Shown: in pieces, positions 29,801 through 37,174 of the stretch
How the letters are laid out: each line of letters starts with the position of its first letter
Position numbering within the stretch: position 1 is the stretch's first letter
From: a virus
Virus record (IMG/VR): IMGVR_UViG_3300040770_000629
Location: 1 to 52,836 of that record
Length of the DNA: 52,836 nt
Direction: 5' to 3' (one strand)
The notes under the pieces: generated by a model
Told to the model about the DNA's origin: nothing
Databases searched by the model: none
Seen by the model: the letters and a program-made list of their open reading frames with translations, nothing else
Position numbers and translations under genes: made by a program

Positions 29801-31163
29801 TGATACTGAAACCAAACCTATTATCCCGTCCATCAAAGGCACTGACCAGTCTATGAAGACTCAGTCCAATCAGATGGCAACCTATGACGGCATGGGTAAT
29901 GTGACAGGGTATTCATCAGATGTTGAGTCTGACCCTAAAACAGAACCACAAACAAAAACTAAGTCTCAGATCTACGGATCAGCACCTAACACACGCGGTG
30001 GTGGAGCAGCTGTAGACACAGGTAACAAAATGCCTGGACTCAGAGAAGTTACACCATCGTCAGGTGGTAAATACGATACCATGCCAGTGCCTAAAGGTGC
30101 GGGATGGGCTAACAACAAAGATCTTATCTTAGCTGCTGCGGCTGCTACTGGAACAGATCCTAAACTGATGGCGACCATTGGTGCTATTGAGTCAGGATTT
30201 GACCCTAGTGTAAAAGCACGCACAAGCAGTGCTTCTGGCTTAAACCAGTTCATTGAAAGTACGTGGCAAGAGCAGTTGAAAAAGAATGGTGCTAAATACG
30301 GTATTCCTGCTAATGCATCTCCATTTGATGCACGTGCAAACGCTCTGTTAGGCGGTGAATATCTCAAAGAAAATATCAAGTCCTTAAGCGGTGTCAAACA
30401 AGACATCACAGGAACAGATGCTTACCTGGCTCACTTCTTAGGAGCAGGTGGTGCTAAGACATTCTTGTCAGCAGACCCAAGTGCCATCGGTGCACAGATT
30501 CTTCCTGCTGCTGCAAAAGCAAACTACAACATCTTCTACGATGGTGGTAGAGCGCGTACTGTTTCTGAGATCTACAGCTTGATGGGTAGCAAGGTTCAAA
30601 ACAAGCTTTCACAAGCTGGTGTTGATTCGAGCTACTTCCCAAGCACAAATGGATTGCAAACTAAAAATACAACCACTACTGGTCTGTCAGTTAGAACACC
30701 CACTAAAGGGCTGAGTACTACAACTGCAGCAGCTAGTACAGGTGGGTATGACTTCTCAACAGGCTCTGTTGATCCAATGGGTGGTATGTCAGGAGTTACA
30801 GCTTCAAGACCTACTCCTAAGATTGCAGATGTTGTCAATTCCAAAATGGACATTGGCGGCTTTAACATGCAAAGTACACCGACGACTCCTCAGAACACCA
30901 AGCAGGACATGACAACTGCTATGGGGGATGTTGGCAATACCCTTATCAAGTCACTGAATGTTCAGACGCAGATGCTCGCAGCATTACAGATGATCGTTCA
31001 GATGAATGGAACCATTAACCAATCTACACCTGCTAAACCACAGGTTCAGGTTGTTGACACAACAGTGAACAGCGAAACCAATGTTTCTAAACAAACAGCG
31101 GCTACACCGTTCAAAGGAGCTGTCAATAGAATGAATGTACCTGTTCCCATGAACAGGGTTTAA
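23844..31163 (+). CDS. Giant tail protein with VanY-type peptidase and lytic transglycosylase domains (tape-measure candidate)
   Basis: 2439 aa. Residues 1-700 are charged and helical; about 1195-1329 are Ala/Gly/Val-rich and hydrophobic, able to cross a membrane, as in tape measures. Peptidase M15 (VanY-like) domain near 1815-1935: SSMHEYGLAVDI with H1886 and D1893, then EPWHLEP with E1920 and H1923 (zinc ligands and catalytic acid). Lytic transglycosylase (SLT) domain near 2090-2230: GAIESGFDPSVKARTSSASG with catalytic E2116, then LNQFIESTW. Thus glycan and peptide cleavage are joined in one virion protein. Two internal duplications are visible: about 850-915 with 966-1035, and 1333-1425 with 1571-1672. 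Start ATG 23844 has AAGGA 11 nt upstream. Position corresponds to phiKZ gp181. It may be tape measure, tail lysin or both. Confidence 0.85.
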   Translation: MAKKEDLRSNAPPLDDYSDMDFDFDAPPPKDDRKPVTKVAYGAMAGARDTLKDKAFIRSTIKSVLPEGYGMAMDLQQEASAKARQLYNNAAREIKPSIASMTSAAEKLLPAGATKLKAKLGEINKWADEKPKTFSENSKEDQRSAFLAESIRDTFKFQMEQDAKSGARVESRERLQEGLAYIRHKDNFSLLNKINIGINRLSQYQDKVTSAYQRKSLELQYRTLYANLDSLEESRKFNKYSAETLASIAKNTGLPDYVKLTTSERIGEVMRNKLMDKVSDSLFGGRGNIVGKMGDQIERVLKEKISSFVTGMSMPTEIMEAAGQAKEMTGEGGADGYVMSGQAIGQMLMQQMSDKLGPKMTKYLPKSVLGKGEKIKGIVKNAPQLLDQYKNSGKGNFDTGIKGILARFAKELIPGMGIESGLEKDTIGSLNKPYIYTKQTHKSINEVIPGYLARIFRELQVIRTGDDKTPLTVFDNKSSKFVSKGQGNKNIFDSIVSKSGMESTKIQMTNLLKMIDPQEKMSPEARKAFMDKTLKDNVKGKYGGASRTASEYTYSSDEGTAKYAKEIALAMQQYFKSDRNGKIGNDEASQARQNAFTDKQRELGGYIADSRAAIQNLINLGNYDQLEEIGLVKTSNDGSVSVDTERLAQYYAGDTYSQADDPLSSSKKSKSSGLGGSMSKQTSGRSRARPANVQPKRTVQQPRQMGQQSNNSEFIKQIMESNKESSDKSVDHLGKIQELIVEGNIAQEAYFSALIDTVKLSGGGGGAAQAGETGAGNNGNIFQGASINLKNFLGKTTKTVGKVFSMGHKVGMHGIKTGFKVLGAATSLAKGALNTATSMVEKLVEKRSLYMPGEEEPRLSHALLKAGKYFDQKTKKVIKNLYDIKGTVVDENGEIVITKEELKTSYVRTKRGSAILKLGSTLFNFTKGAITNGFGMIPPIFRTGIEIAKSSLNFVKNLLDQPQDIYIAGLEFPVILARSMRGGGYRLKSDRTVVSRPSQITGAVMDQEGNIVITDEDLRRGLFDKNGQPIRSPLGKIINFGKNVLMAGVRAVGYAARSGLNVAKKGLSLASKATGIGARFIGGGLGSFGGGSAGSVGGDKAVSLLEQIYRVLDMRLPPLGNRKGSWKDMDRAGGRKATRAADAAAAKAKAEEAKKSGSSGGRSFLDRFIDNKTDGTNKPAGTPDATGKKKGFFSRLKGGKAGMIAGLLGAIGLDALLGSEEGSIGSTIGKVVDVGSTVATVGGLAGLGASTTVAASTAAAGAATATAATAGVAGTAVAGAGIGSTILAGLGGLGTAIAAIAGSPVVLGGLALAAVGTGLYYGYKYFNKKTTHLTKLRAAQYGFMPINPEGASKAFELEDMLKKDVYYEQGRANVNMKKFDYEKAFKLFSVDAKKGQEAQRWAEWFKTRFKPVFLTHLTALLAVDKKMQLADVAELKPEDKVRYLDMCRFKEGPYGYTTSPIPGDSVRMADASDVESVYQKAKEEIDAEGKDKENARTGKSAVEAISYDNMGNPISGGDSRDNKNANVDAVRNGKQISQDLSRDNATGSVRPKSVVTIAGAASAPVFTSKLDTLEGVRMRTYGLTTMESDKVQALRKLENLILKSVQYDGSGKAIYKGDSIDVLVAGGLYFGVSTESAQAKTWNTWYQTRFLPVFLTYAGLIRQLAGSPIKSGITPSLTGTQALSIATQISSIDGIWSIKDSPWANYSLGLDQAIVKELIESLRTIAKQEKIAEAAIVKEQPRGNNPSSFVATSSEVNDVNKQLQNRNRDPAQQGSSDAESKDLDKQGTAAPGANVPSGATSGLALAGGAVSDGRNASRYLQFVNGSTLTGLNPEMHKNLMALVDEYGTTTGKTTFINSGFRTYAQQLKEYIAKKGVGVAKPGSSMHEYGLAVDIPSRILNHMDSLGLLRKYGFTRPVANEPWHLEPAGIQMDINGLRQNQNAAAQAIAAGVGKGGGGYGTLTGITGHGRNGEVAKQVLEASVSAKSDTETKPIIPSIKGTDQSMKTQSNQMATYDGMGNVTGYSSDVESDPKTEPQTKTKSQIYGSAPNTRGGGAAVDTGNKMPGLREVTPSSGGKYDTMPVPKGAGWANNKDLILAAAAATGTDPKLMATIGAIESGFDPSVKARTSSASGLNQFIESTWQEQLKKNGAKYGIPANASPFDARANALLGGEYLKENIKSLSGVKQDITGTDAYLAHFLGAGGAKTFLSADPSAIGAQILPAAAKANYNIFYDGGRARTVSEIYSLMGSKVQNKLSQAGVDSSYFPSTNGLQTKNTTTTGLSVRTPTKGLSTTTAAASTGGYDFSTGSVDPMGGMSGVTASRPTPKIADVVNSKMDIGGFNMQSTPTTPQNTKQDMTTAMGDVGNTLIKSLNVQTQMLAALQMIVQMNGTINQSTPAKPQVQVVDTTVNSETNVSKQTAATPFKGAVNRMNVPVPMNRV

Positions 31164-31171
31164 AAAGTGAT

Positions 31172-31225
31172 AAAAGCTAAACTTGTTCTTATAACGCTTA
31201 AGTTATGAGGCAAGTTTAGTCTTTT
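31172..31225 (+). terminator. Two-tier hairpin after the giant tail gene
   Basis: Outer stem TAAACTTG (31178-31185) with CAAGTTTA (31211-31218), extended by AAAAG/CTTTT; inner stem ATAAC (31191-31195) with GTTAT (31202-31206). The + strand exit is CTTTTATTTTTTTG, a classical U-run. The next gene on the same strand starts at 31268. Confidence 0.75.
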
Positions 31226-31267
31226 ATTTTTTTGTTTTATATCTTTTTCCCTCAAGGAACAACGACG

Positions 31268-33271
31268 ATGTCGACATACGCAACATCGGCTGCAGGGCCG
31301 GATACCGTTGTTAATAACAACAACACATTTTCAGCAAGATCGATTTTAGCAGGCACAGATCCACAGTCTAACATCTTAGATTCCACCTGGGCCAAGCAAG
31401 CTTTCCTAGTCAATCAAAACGACTTAGATCCAGTTGATGTACAAAACAGAGGCTACTCAACAGCCGTTCTGAAATTCACAGATACCACACTGGGTGGTAA
31501 CTACGCCGTCAATGCGAAACCACAGTTTACTCGTTATGCTGACCCTAGAGCACAAGGTCGCAAGCAAGGCAGAAACGAAACACGTATTGGATCGATCAAT
31601 GGTAACTTGGGTATGGGTCGCTATTACTCAGAGGCCATTGATGACAATGCTCAGCTCATCCATATGCGTTTTGGTGTAGCCCAGTTTAATTCACTGACTA
31701 CTTTCTTTACTGGTTTTTACAATCAGTCAGCAGGACGGCTCGCTAGAACAGGTCGCAGTGGTAAAGGGTTCTTCTTTGGTGTCGGTGAGACTTTGGGTAT
31801 CATTGCACAGATCGTTGTCTGGCCTTTGATTGCAGTACAAGCTTTTGGTCGTGTGGCTAGATTCTTTTTGCAAAAACCAACGAGTAAATACTACTACCTC
31901 AAACCAGCGATGTTTGTTTATTGGGCATCTGTAAACTCCATGGTCAACAAGATTGCTGTGGGTCGAGGATTGTTTCCAGTGCGTTTTGCAGACGAAGGAA
32001 CACAGAGCGTTGGACAGTCTTACAAAATCGATCAGGAAGGCCTTGAGAACCTCCACAGACTGATGCCTGATGTATTCAGTGCTGATGGTGGCTACGACAT
32101 CTACGCAGTCGCTAACAAAGCACAGCGTTTAAAGATCTACAACGATCAGCGAATCTTTGAAAACTTTAACAATGAGTCTGATTCGGATTTCTTTAGTTTC
32201 GTCAAAGGTGAGTCAGCAACAAAAGTTATTAATCCACCCGGTGAACATACACTTAGAAATGCTTTCCAAAACTTCTTAAAGTCTTCTTCTAATCTTCCTT
32301 CTACGAATGATGGTGCAGAGCAAGACATTAAGAACACACCTGATAAAGAAGGGTATTTTGATTACCTCAAAGCTGAACTTGATGATGGTGGTGCATTCGT
32401 TACCATGCGAGTAGACTACACAGGTCCTGTTCAAGAAAGCTTTGCTAACTCTAAACGACCTTCTGATATCTCAGGCAAAGTCAATAGCATCATGAGTCAA
32501 CGACGCTCATCGAACTATAGCTTTGCAGGTGGTAACATTGATGACAGTGTGATCGGTAAGACTGTGGGTGGTATCTTAGGGGCTGCTGGTAACGTGGTAG
32601 CTGGTGCATTGGACTCGTTGAGCTTTGGTGGACTTGTGTCTTTGGCAGGTGGTGCATTTGTGGACTTTCCAGATCACTGGGAAAGCTCTCAAGCTACTCT
32701 TCCAAGGTCAAGCTACACCATGCAACTCGTTAGTCCTTACGGCAACGTCGTGTCTCAGATGCAAAACATCTACATTCCTTTGTGCATGTTGTTGGCTATG
32801 GCGTTACCACTGTCTACAGGTCGTCAGTCCTACACCAGTCCTTTCTTGCTTGAACTCTACGACAAGGGTCGTCATCAAACCAGACTAGGTATGGTGGATG
32901 CATTGAGTATCACTCGTGGTACAACCAACTTGGGTTTTAACAAGTCGGGTCACGCCATGGGTGTCGATGTCACGTTCTCTGTGGTAGACATGTCTTCTGT
33001 CATGCACATGCAGATGTCTAAGGGTCTGGACTTTGTTGGTGGTGACGATGGTGTGTTTGACGATGAAACAGTTTTCTCAGACTACATGAACACGTTGAGT
33101 TCATTGGGTTTGCATGAGCAGTTTCACGTGATTCCTAAACTCAGACTGGCTCTGGCAAGAAAGCAAAGAGCGTTAGAGTCTCTGACCAGTCCAGCTGCTT
33201 GGGCAGCGTTCACTAAGAATGAAACCCCTATCGGAATGCTTGAAGTATTCTTTAAGGGTACTGCTAGATAA
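31268..33271 (+). CDS. Virion-type protein with hydrophobic segments, 667 aa
   Basis: Not recognised by motif. ATG at 31268 is chosen because AAGGA (31254-31258) lies 9 nt upstream; the longer in-frame start at 31232 falls in the U-run of the preceding terminator. Three hydrophobic stretches stand out: about 166-202 (FFFGVGETLGIIAQIVVWPL and following), 431-464 (Gly/Ala-rich) and about 501-516 (YIPLCMLLAMALPLSTG). The rest is soluble with Asn/Ser-rich N-terminus. It follows the tail hydrolase, as structural gene gp182 follows gp181 in phiKZ, so a tail or baseplate hub protein that meets the membrane is plausible. Confidence 0.72.
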   Translation: MSTYATSAAGPDTVVNNNNTFSARSILAGTDPQSNILDSTWAKQAFLVNQNDLDPVDVQNRGYSTAVLKFTDTTLGGNYAVNAKPQFTRYADPRAQGRKQGRNETRIGSINGNLGMGRYYSEAIDDNAQLIHMRFGVAQFNSLTTFFTGFYNQSAGRLARTGRSGKGFFFGVGETLGIIAQIVVWPLIAVQAFGRVARFFLQKPTSKYYYLKPAMFVYWASVNSMVNKIAVGRGLFPVRFADEGTQSVGQSYKIDQEGLENLHRLMPDVFSADGGYDIYAVANKAQRLKIYNDQRIFENFNNESDSDFFSFVKGESATKVINPPGEHTLRNAFQNFLKSSSNLPSTNDGAEQDIKNTPDKEGYFDYLKAELDDGGAFVTMRVDYTGPVQESFANSKRPSDISGKVNSIMSQRRSSNYSFAGGNIDDSVIGKTVGGILGAAGNVVAGALDSLSFGGLVSLAGGAFVDFPDHWESSQATLPRSSYTMQLVSPYGNVVSQMQNIYIPLCMLLAMALPLSTGRQSYTSPFLLELYDKGRHQTRLGMVDALSITRGTTNLGFNKSGHAMGVDVTFSVVDMSSVMHMQMSKGLDFVGGDDGVFDDETVFSDYMNTLSSLGLHEQFHVIPKLRLALARKQRALESLTSPAAWAAFTKNETPIGMLEVFFKGTAR

Positions 33272-33283
33272 AAAAAAATGAAA

Positions 33284-33338
33284 ACATACCCCCTACTACT
33301 GAAAGGCCTTCAAAAGCTTTTCAGTAGTAGGGTTTATG
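33284..33338. terminator. Bidirectional hairpin at the 33271/33344 convergent junction
   Basis: Perfect 14-bp stem CCCTACTACTGAAA (33291-33304) with 33319-33332. Loop region is GGCCTTCAAAAGCTT (33305-33319), identical to that of the hairpin near 42742. The + strand exit is TTTATGCTCTC; the minus exit is GGTATGTTTTCATTTTTTTTT. Confidence 0.8.
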
Positions 33339-33343
33339 CTCTC

Positions 33344-34432
33344 TTATTCAACAGCGTAATTAACAAACCTTGGATTGGTTGTGACCATCACACGGGGAAC
33401 AAGTTCTTTTAGTTGAGCGTTAACATCAACAGGAACATATTTGCTCATTGCTAACAAGAACTGGCTGTCCATGGCTTCAGCTGTAGCTCTTGTGAAAGGA
33501 CCTACAGCGTTTTCAGGTGTTGGAATCACTGGAGGCTCTGACATCACACCTGACTTCAACAACTTGATGAAACTAGGAGCACCAGCGATTGCTAGACCTG
33601 CTAAGATTGTTGCACCACTTGGCTTTTTGTATTTGTTCCAGGTTGGATTGACACCTCTAAAAGAAGTATTGACAGTGTTGTAGTAAGGACCCGACTGTCT
33701 TTGATCCATCCCTGCAGGCATCCTGAATGTCTTGATCATGGCATTGATGATACCAGGGTTGATTCCTTTGATCTGTTTGCCAATTGTCGAGCTTGCTATA
33801 TCCAAAAACAAATTCATGTCGCCTTTAGAAGATGCAAACGGTAAAAGCTGTCCAGCAGCTGATGCCAAGATCTTATCATCAGCAACATACGTTGCAAGGG
33901 TGCTAAAGACCTTTGGGAGCCCTAATTCAGCGCCTTGCCTAGTCAGGTTAGTCACTAAGCTTGTAATGCCACCAAAGTCCTTAAAAGAGCCCGTGTAAGC
34001 TTTGTTGGTAAACTCATTGACTAAGCCACCAATTGCTTTAGCGTCATTGAAGCCGTCAATCTTGATATCAGACTGCAAACCTTTGAATGTTGCTGTTATT
34101 TTGTCTTGTAAATTACCAGTCAGACCCAAGCTGTTTTTGGCTGCACTGCTCAAGTCCGAGTAAAGACTCTTTAGAGAAACATTACCACCGAATAGTCTTG
34201 AAGATATTTGGTCAAGACTTTTGCTTTTATTGAGTAACTTCAGGACTGGAATAAGTTTAGAACCCTTCCCAGAAAGAAGTGAGTTCAGAGAATTTACGTC
34301 AAAGGACAAGTTCTCCAATACCTGAATGCTGTTGACAGGTGTTGAGTCAGATTTCTTGTAAACGTCAATGGTTGCCAGTTTGTCGTCTGGTCCCGAAAGG
34401 AATGTTGTTTTTGCTAAGTTGATCAAACTCAT
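33344..34432 (-). CDS. Unknown virion-type protein, 362 aa
   Basis: Not recognised. Ser/Leu/Lys-rich; helical N-terminal half with many short amphipathic helices, an Ala/Gly-rich hydrophobic stretch (GATILAGLAIAGAPSFIKLL at about 272-291) and a C-terminal beta segment. AAGAGG precedes ATG 34432. Neighbours on both sides suggest a tail-associated protein. It is the last gene before a convergent hairpin and is separated from the upstream minus gene by a terminator. Confidence 0.7.
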   Translation of the reverse strand: MSLINLAKTTFLSGPDDKLATIDVYKKSDSTPVNSIQVLENLSFDVNSLNSLLSGKGSKLIPVLKLLNKSKSLDQISSRLFGGNVSLKSLYSDLSSAAKNSLGLTGNLQDKITATFKGLQSDIKIDGFNDAKAIGGLVNEFTNKAYTGSFKDFGGITSLVTNLTRQGAELGLPKVFSTLATYVADDKILASAAGQLLPFASSKGDMNLFLDIASSTIGKQIKGINPGIINAMIKTFRMPAGMDQRQSGPYYNTVNTSFRGVNPTWNKYKKPSGATILAGLAIAGAPSFIKLLKSGVMSEPPVIPTPENAVGPFTRATAEAMDSQFLLAMSKYVPVDVNAQLKELVPRVMVTTNPRFVNYAVE

Positions 34433-34470
34433 GGTAAAAACCTCTTAAGAGCAAAAAAAAAATAAGTGCA

Positions 34471-34511
34471 CTGATTACCTGCAAGAGAATGAACTCTCTG
34501 CAGGTAATCAG
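34471..34511 (-). terminator. Terminator after the 34524-35387 gene
   Basis: Stem CTGATTACCTGCA (34471-34483) with TGCAGGTAATCAG (34499-34511), continued by GAGA/TCTC. The minus-strand exit is TGCACTTATTTTTTTTTTGC, a ten-base U-run. Confidence 0.85.
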
Positions 34512-34523
34512 TATTCACACTAT

Positions 34524-35387
34524 TTATAAACTTTGATTAACAGGAATGTTCTCTTTGTGGTGTTCTATTTCAGCACACACTTGAGCAACTTGTTCACCTT
34601 TGACTTCTTCAACAGGTAGTTGTACAGAAGTGATCATCGGTGGTTCGGGCAGCGTTCTGGCAGAAGGGTTCTCCAATACAGGAGCCGACTTCTTAGCTTT
34701 AGCCTGTGGTTTAGGTGGCTCCCGACGCTTAGTAGGTTGGTACAGTTTTGCCAAGTGAGAGTTAAATCCACCTTCGCTCTTTTCTTTGAAACGAATGCTC
34801 GGCAACTCTTGTACCCATTCGTTATCATTGAGAAAGGTAAAGTCAGGCTCTCGCTTTTCAAACAACGCGTGTCTGATCTCTTCGAACGCAGGAATCAACC
34901 ATGCAGCATTGGATGTGCGAATACGGACATGGTGGTCTTTGTTCTCGTAGTAGTAGCAATCAAAAGGAACAGGCAGCTGACTGATCTCCAAAGCCAACTC
35001 TTCGTAAGCCTTAATTTTCTGCCAGTGAGCATCAGCGATGATACGGCGAAAATCAACGACACGAACGGAGTCCAAAGTCTTGCCAAAAGTACGCGCATTA
35101 AAGCCGCTCAAATGACGCAAGTTATCGTCTTTGCTGACACTCTTGATGTAGTACCAAAAGCCTTCCATGGAATCGAACTTACCATAGATGCTGTGCTTAA
35201 AAGGCATACAGGTAAAGCTGGAGAGTACGCGACCTAAGTTAGTGTCTGCAAATTCCCAGATGTTGATGTGCTCTGTACCGTCTCTGCCGATAGACACGAG
35301 CGATGGTAGATTTGATCTTTTGTTCTTGGGCAGCATGTGTGAAACACCTTGAAGTTGTTCACTGAGGGAGTTTCGTTGAGATTTCAT
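34524..35387 (-). CDS. Possible NADAR (YbiA-like) domain protein, 287 aa
   Basis: Residues about 43-185 resemble the NADAR/YbiA fold by eye: an LSSF...PFK segment, then a glutamate-aromatic segment (FDSMEGFWYYIKSV, compare PTSEHYFQAQKF of YbiA), LRHLSGFNARTFGKTL (compare VAARMGR), a W/K-rich helix (DAHWQKIKAYEELALEI) and a strand where YbiA has its AKLVEH region. NADAR proteins act on ADP-ribose derivatives and are frequent in large phages. The C-terminal 90 residues are Pro/Lys/Glu-rich and probably disordered. ATG 35387 has AAGGAAA. Last gene of the 34524-37052 minus unit. The family call is tentative; if wrong, the gene is an unknown. Confidence 0.68.
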   Translation of the reverse strand: MKSQRNSLSEQLQGVSHMLPKNKRSNLPSLVSIGRDGTEHINIWEFADTNLGRVLSSFTCMPFKHSIYGKFDSMEGFWYYIKSVSKDDNLRHLSGFNARTFGKTLDSVRVVDFRRIIADAHWQKIKAYEELALEISQLPVPFDCYYYENKDHHVRIRTSNAAWLIPAFEEIRHALFEKREPDFTFLNDNEWVQELPSIRFKEKSEGGFNSHLAKLYQPTKRREPPKPQAKAKKSAPVLENPSARTLPEPPMITSVQLPVEEVKGEQVAQVCAEIEHHKENIPVNQSL

Positions 35388-35401
35388 TTTGTTTTATTTC
35401 C

Positions 35402-35995
35402 TTAAGTTGGCTGTTCAGCACTTTGCTTGAATCTGCCTGGGTTTGTTTTGGCACTCTGAATTGCTTTTGAATCAATTTGAGATTCAAAGAAAAATATATT
35501 GATCAACACAAGAGTGGTAAGCCATTTGTTGTTTGAGAGTGTTTTTTCAATTTCATCAGAATACAAACTCATGTTTTGTAGGTAAACTTTTGGTATTAAG
35601 CAAAAGCTGTTGTCAAGATCTTTTTCTTCTTGAAAGCTAGAAATACAATCAGCCAGATACTTGACCAAATCAAACCCAAAGCTGTTTTTGTAACCGATGC
35701 GATGAGAAAGTTTATCTGTCAAGTTAAAGACAAAGTCACGAATGTCTTCATCTTCAAGAACAAGCTTGCCCATGATAGCCAAGTTGTTCTCAGTAAAGAA
35801 AACATGAAGCTTTCTTTGCACTGAAAGGTTCAAACAAAACAGTGCAATCTTGGGTTGTTCCTTTTCAGTAAGTTTTGAGAACTCTGTGGCAAAAGCTTTT
35901 TCAAACTGTTCAGACAGAACTTCAAAAATGTTTACTTGAGTGAGTAAACCAGAAAGTTCATTAGGGTGAGCGGTTAATTCATTTTGTTGATTCAT
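35402..35995 (-). CDS. Unknown protein, 197 aa
   Basis: Not recognised. ATG at 35995 is preferred: GGAG lies about 9 nt upstream, while the longer frame starts with TTG at 36043. This start lies inside the end of the preceding gene (stop at 35979), a 17-nt overlap that implies coupled translation. Helical, acidic N-terminal region followed by a Phe/Leu-rich body and basic C-terminal tail; no export signal. Confidence 0.65.
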   Translation of the reverse strand: MNQQNELTAHPNELSGLLTQVNIFEVLSEQFEKAFATEFSKLTEKEQPKIALFCLNLSVQRKLHVFFTENNLAIMGKLVLEDEDIRDFVFNLTDKLSHRIGYKNSFGFDLVKYLADCISSFQEEKDLDNSFCLIPKVYLQNMSLYSDEIEKTLSNNKWLTTLVLINIFFFESQIDSKAIQSAKTNPGRFKQSAEQPT

Positions 35996-36473
35996 GTTCG
36001 GATTTCTCCATTTCTTGTTCACTGGCTTCGGGTTGCTCGCCAACGTTCAGTGCGTTGGGCAGTTCAATGCCTTCAGAATCGTCTTCTTCAGACTGAGGTC
36101 CAAGGATGATTGTCTTAGAGTGCACAGATACGTGTTTGACGTGATGAATTTTAATGATCAAATCAAACTTGATGTAGCCGATCAGACGCATACCTTTGCA
36201 AAATACTTTCCACGTCATCTTTGACTTATGGAGAAGTTCTTTGTTCAAATTGCCACGTTCAGAGGACTGCTCACGATTGTTAGACGGAATAGAGTTTCTT
36301 GGATCTTTGATGTAACGAGTCATCGAATCGTTCCATCTTTGAAAACCAACATTTGTCTCCTGCAAGATCATTGCAAAAAGTGCTGAGAGAATACTGTCAG
36401 AACCACCAGACTGATTAGCTCTTTGTTTGAGCCGGTTTGGTGAGAACACATTGTTTCTGTTGTTTGATGACAT
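35979..36473 (-). CDS. Unknown protein, 164 aa
   Basis: Not recognised. N-terminal 75 residues Asn/Ser/Arg-rich, then a compact hydrophobic/basic core (MTWKVFCKGMRLIGYIKFDL at about 85-104, then HHVKHVSVHSKTIILG), and a strongly acidic C-terminal tail (SEEDDSEGIE to the end). The start ATG 36473 has a poor ribosome binding site. It overlaps the downstream gene by 17 nt. The pattern core plus acidic tail occurs in inner-head and DNA-interacting phage proteins, but nothing here is specific. Confidence 0.62.
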   Translation of the reverse strand: MSSNNRNNVFSPNRLKQRANQSGGSDSILSALFAMILQETNVGFQRWNDSMTRYIKDPRNSIPSNNREQSSERGNLNKELLHKSKMTWKVFCKGMRLIGYIKFDLIIKIHHVKHVSVHSKTIILGPQSEEDDSEGIELPNALNVGEQPEASEQEMEKSEHESTK

Positions 36474-36533
36474 AGATATGCTTAATGGTTTACTCTTTTT
36501 GTGAATGAAAAAGAGTGGGATGATTTATTTGAT

Positions 36534-37052
36534 TCAATCGGGCGAATCTTGCAATTGAAGTAAACTTTGTATTGTTTGCTCCAAGCGAGATGAAAAACCG
36601 CTTAAATATAAAGCGTTTCTGTTGTCGATTGGATCGGTACTGTTTCGGAGTTGATTAAAGAGTTCGAAATAGTCTTTAGTCCTTTCTTTGAAAACTTTCA
36701 CATAAGAAGCCTCATCAATGTAGTTACCTTTCTCAGAGAGAAAGAAAACGCTCACATCGATAGTTAGTAAGGGTTCAGCATATAAAGAACTATATATGGT
36801 TTTTTTACCTTTGATGTGGATACACAAGACTTTTAATTCGTCATTTATTTCCATCAAGCTTTTGAACTGAGACTTGACAGTTTTTAATGAATTAGCAGAT
36901 GAGTTAAATCCCTCAAACCCAGAAGGGTCTAATTCATCAATTTTTTCTTTGAGAATATCTAAGGTTGTTTTTTCCTTGACTAAAAAAGATTTGATAAATG
37001 TCAGTAAAGTGTCTATCTTACCGACGTACCAATGGTGAAATTTTAGCAGCAT
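36534..37052 (-). CDS. Unknown protein, 172 aa
   Basis: Not recognised. Helical protein with a basic, hydrophobic N-terminus (LLKFHHWYVGKIDTLLTFIK) that is not a convincing signal peptide, and a central beta region (ELKVLCIHIKGKKTIYS). ATG 37052 is preceded only by a weak GAG. First gene of a minus unit running to 34524, divergent from 37175-37609. Confidence 0.62.
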   Translation of the reverse strand: MLLKFHHWYVGKIDTLLTFIKSFLVKEKTTLDILKEKIDELDPSGFEGFNSSANSLKTVKSQFKSLMEINDELKVLCIHIKGKKTIYSSLYAEPLLTIDVSVFFLSEKGNYIDEASYVKVFKERTKDYFELFNQLRNSTDPIDNRNALYLSGFSSRLEQTIQSLLQLQDSPD

Positions 37053-37087
37053 TTAATGATCTCATTGTAATAGCTGTGAGGTAATAT

Positions 37088-37145
37088 GTGGTTATTATTT
37101 TTTATCTTATGAAAAAGCCGTGTTAACAGCTAAAAAATAACCCAC
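37088..37145. repeat. Imperfect inverted repeat in a divergent intergenic region
   Basis: GTGGTTATT...TTTTTTA (37088-37104) opposes TAAAAAATAACCCAC (37131-37145), with AGC...TGTTAACA...GCT (37116-37131) at the centre. It ends about 30 nt before the 37175 start codon. It could be an operator for the divergent pair or a 5' mRNA structure. Confidence 0.4.
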
Positions 37146-37174
37146 CAACAGTTTTGTATCCAAAGAAAGCAATT

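Noticed and set aside
34620-35237. 205-codon plus frame opposite the possible NADAR gene
   Set aside because: No ribosome binding site, and the minus frame has a good one plus a U-run terminator directly after its stop.
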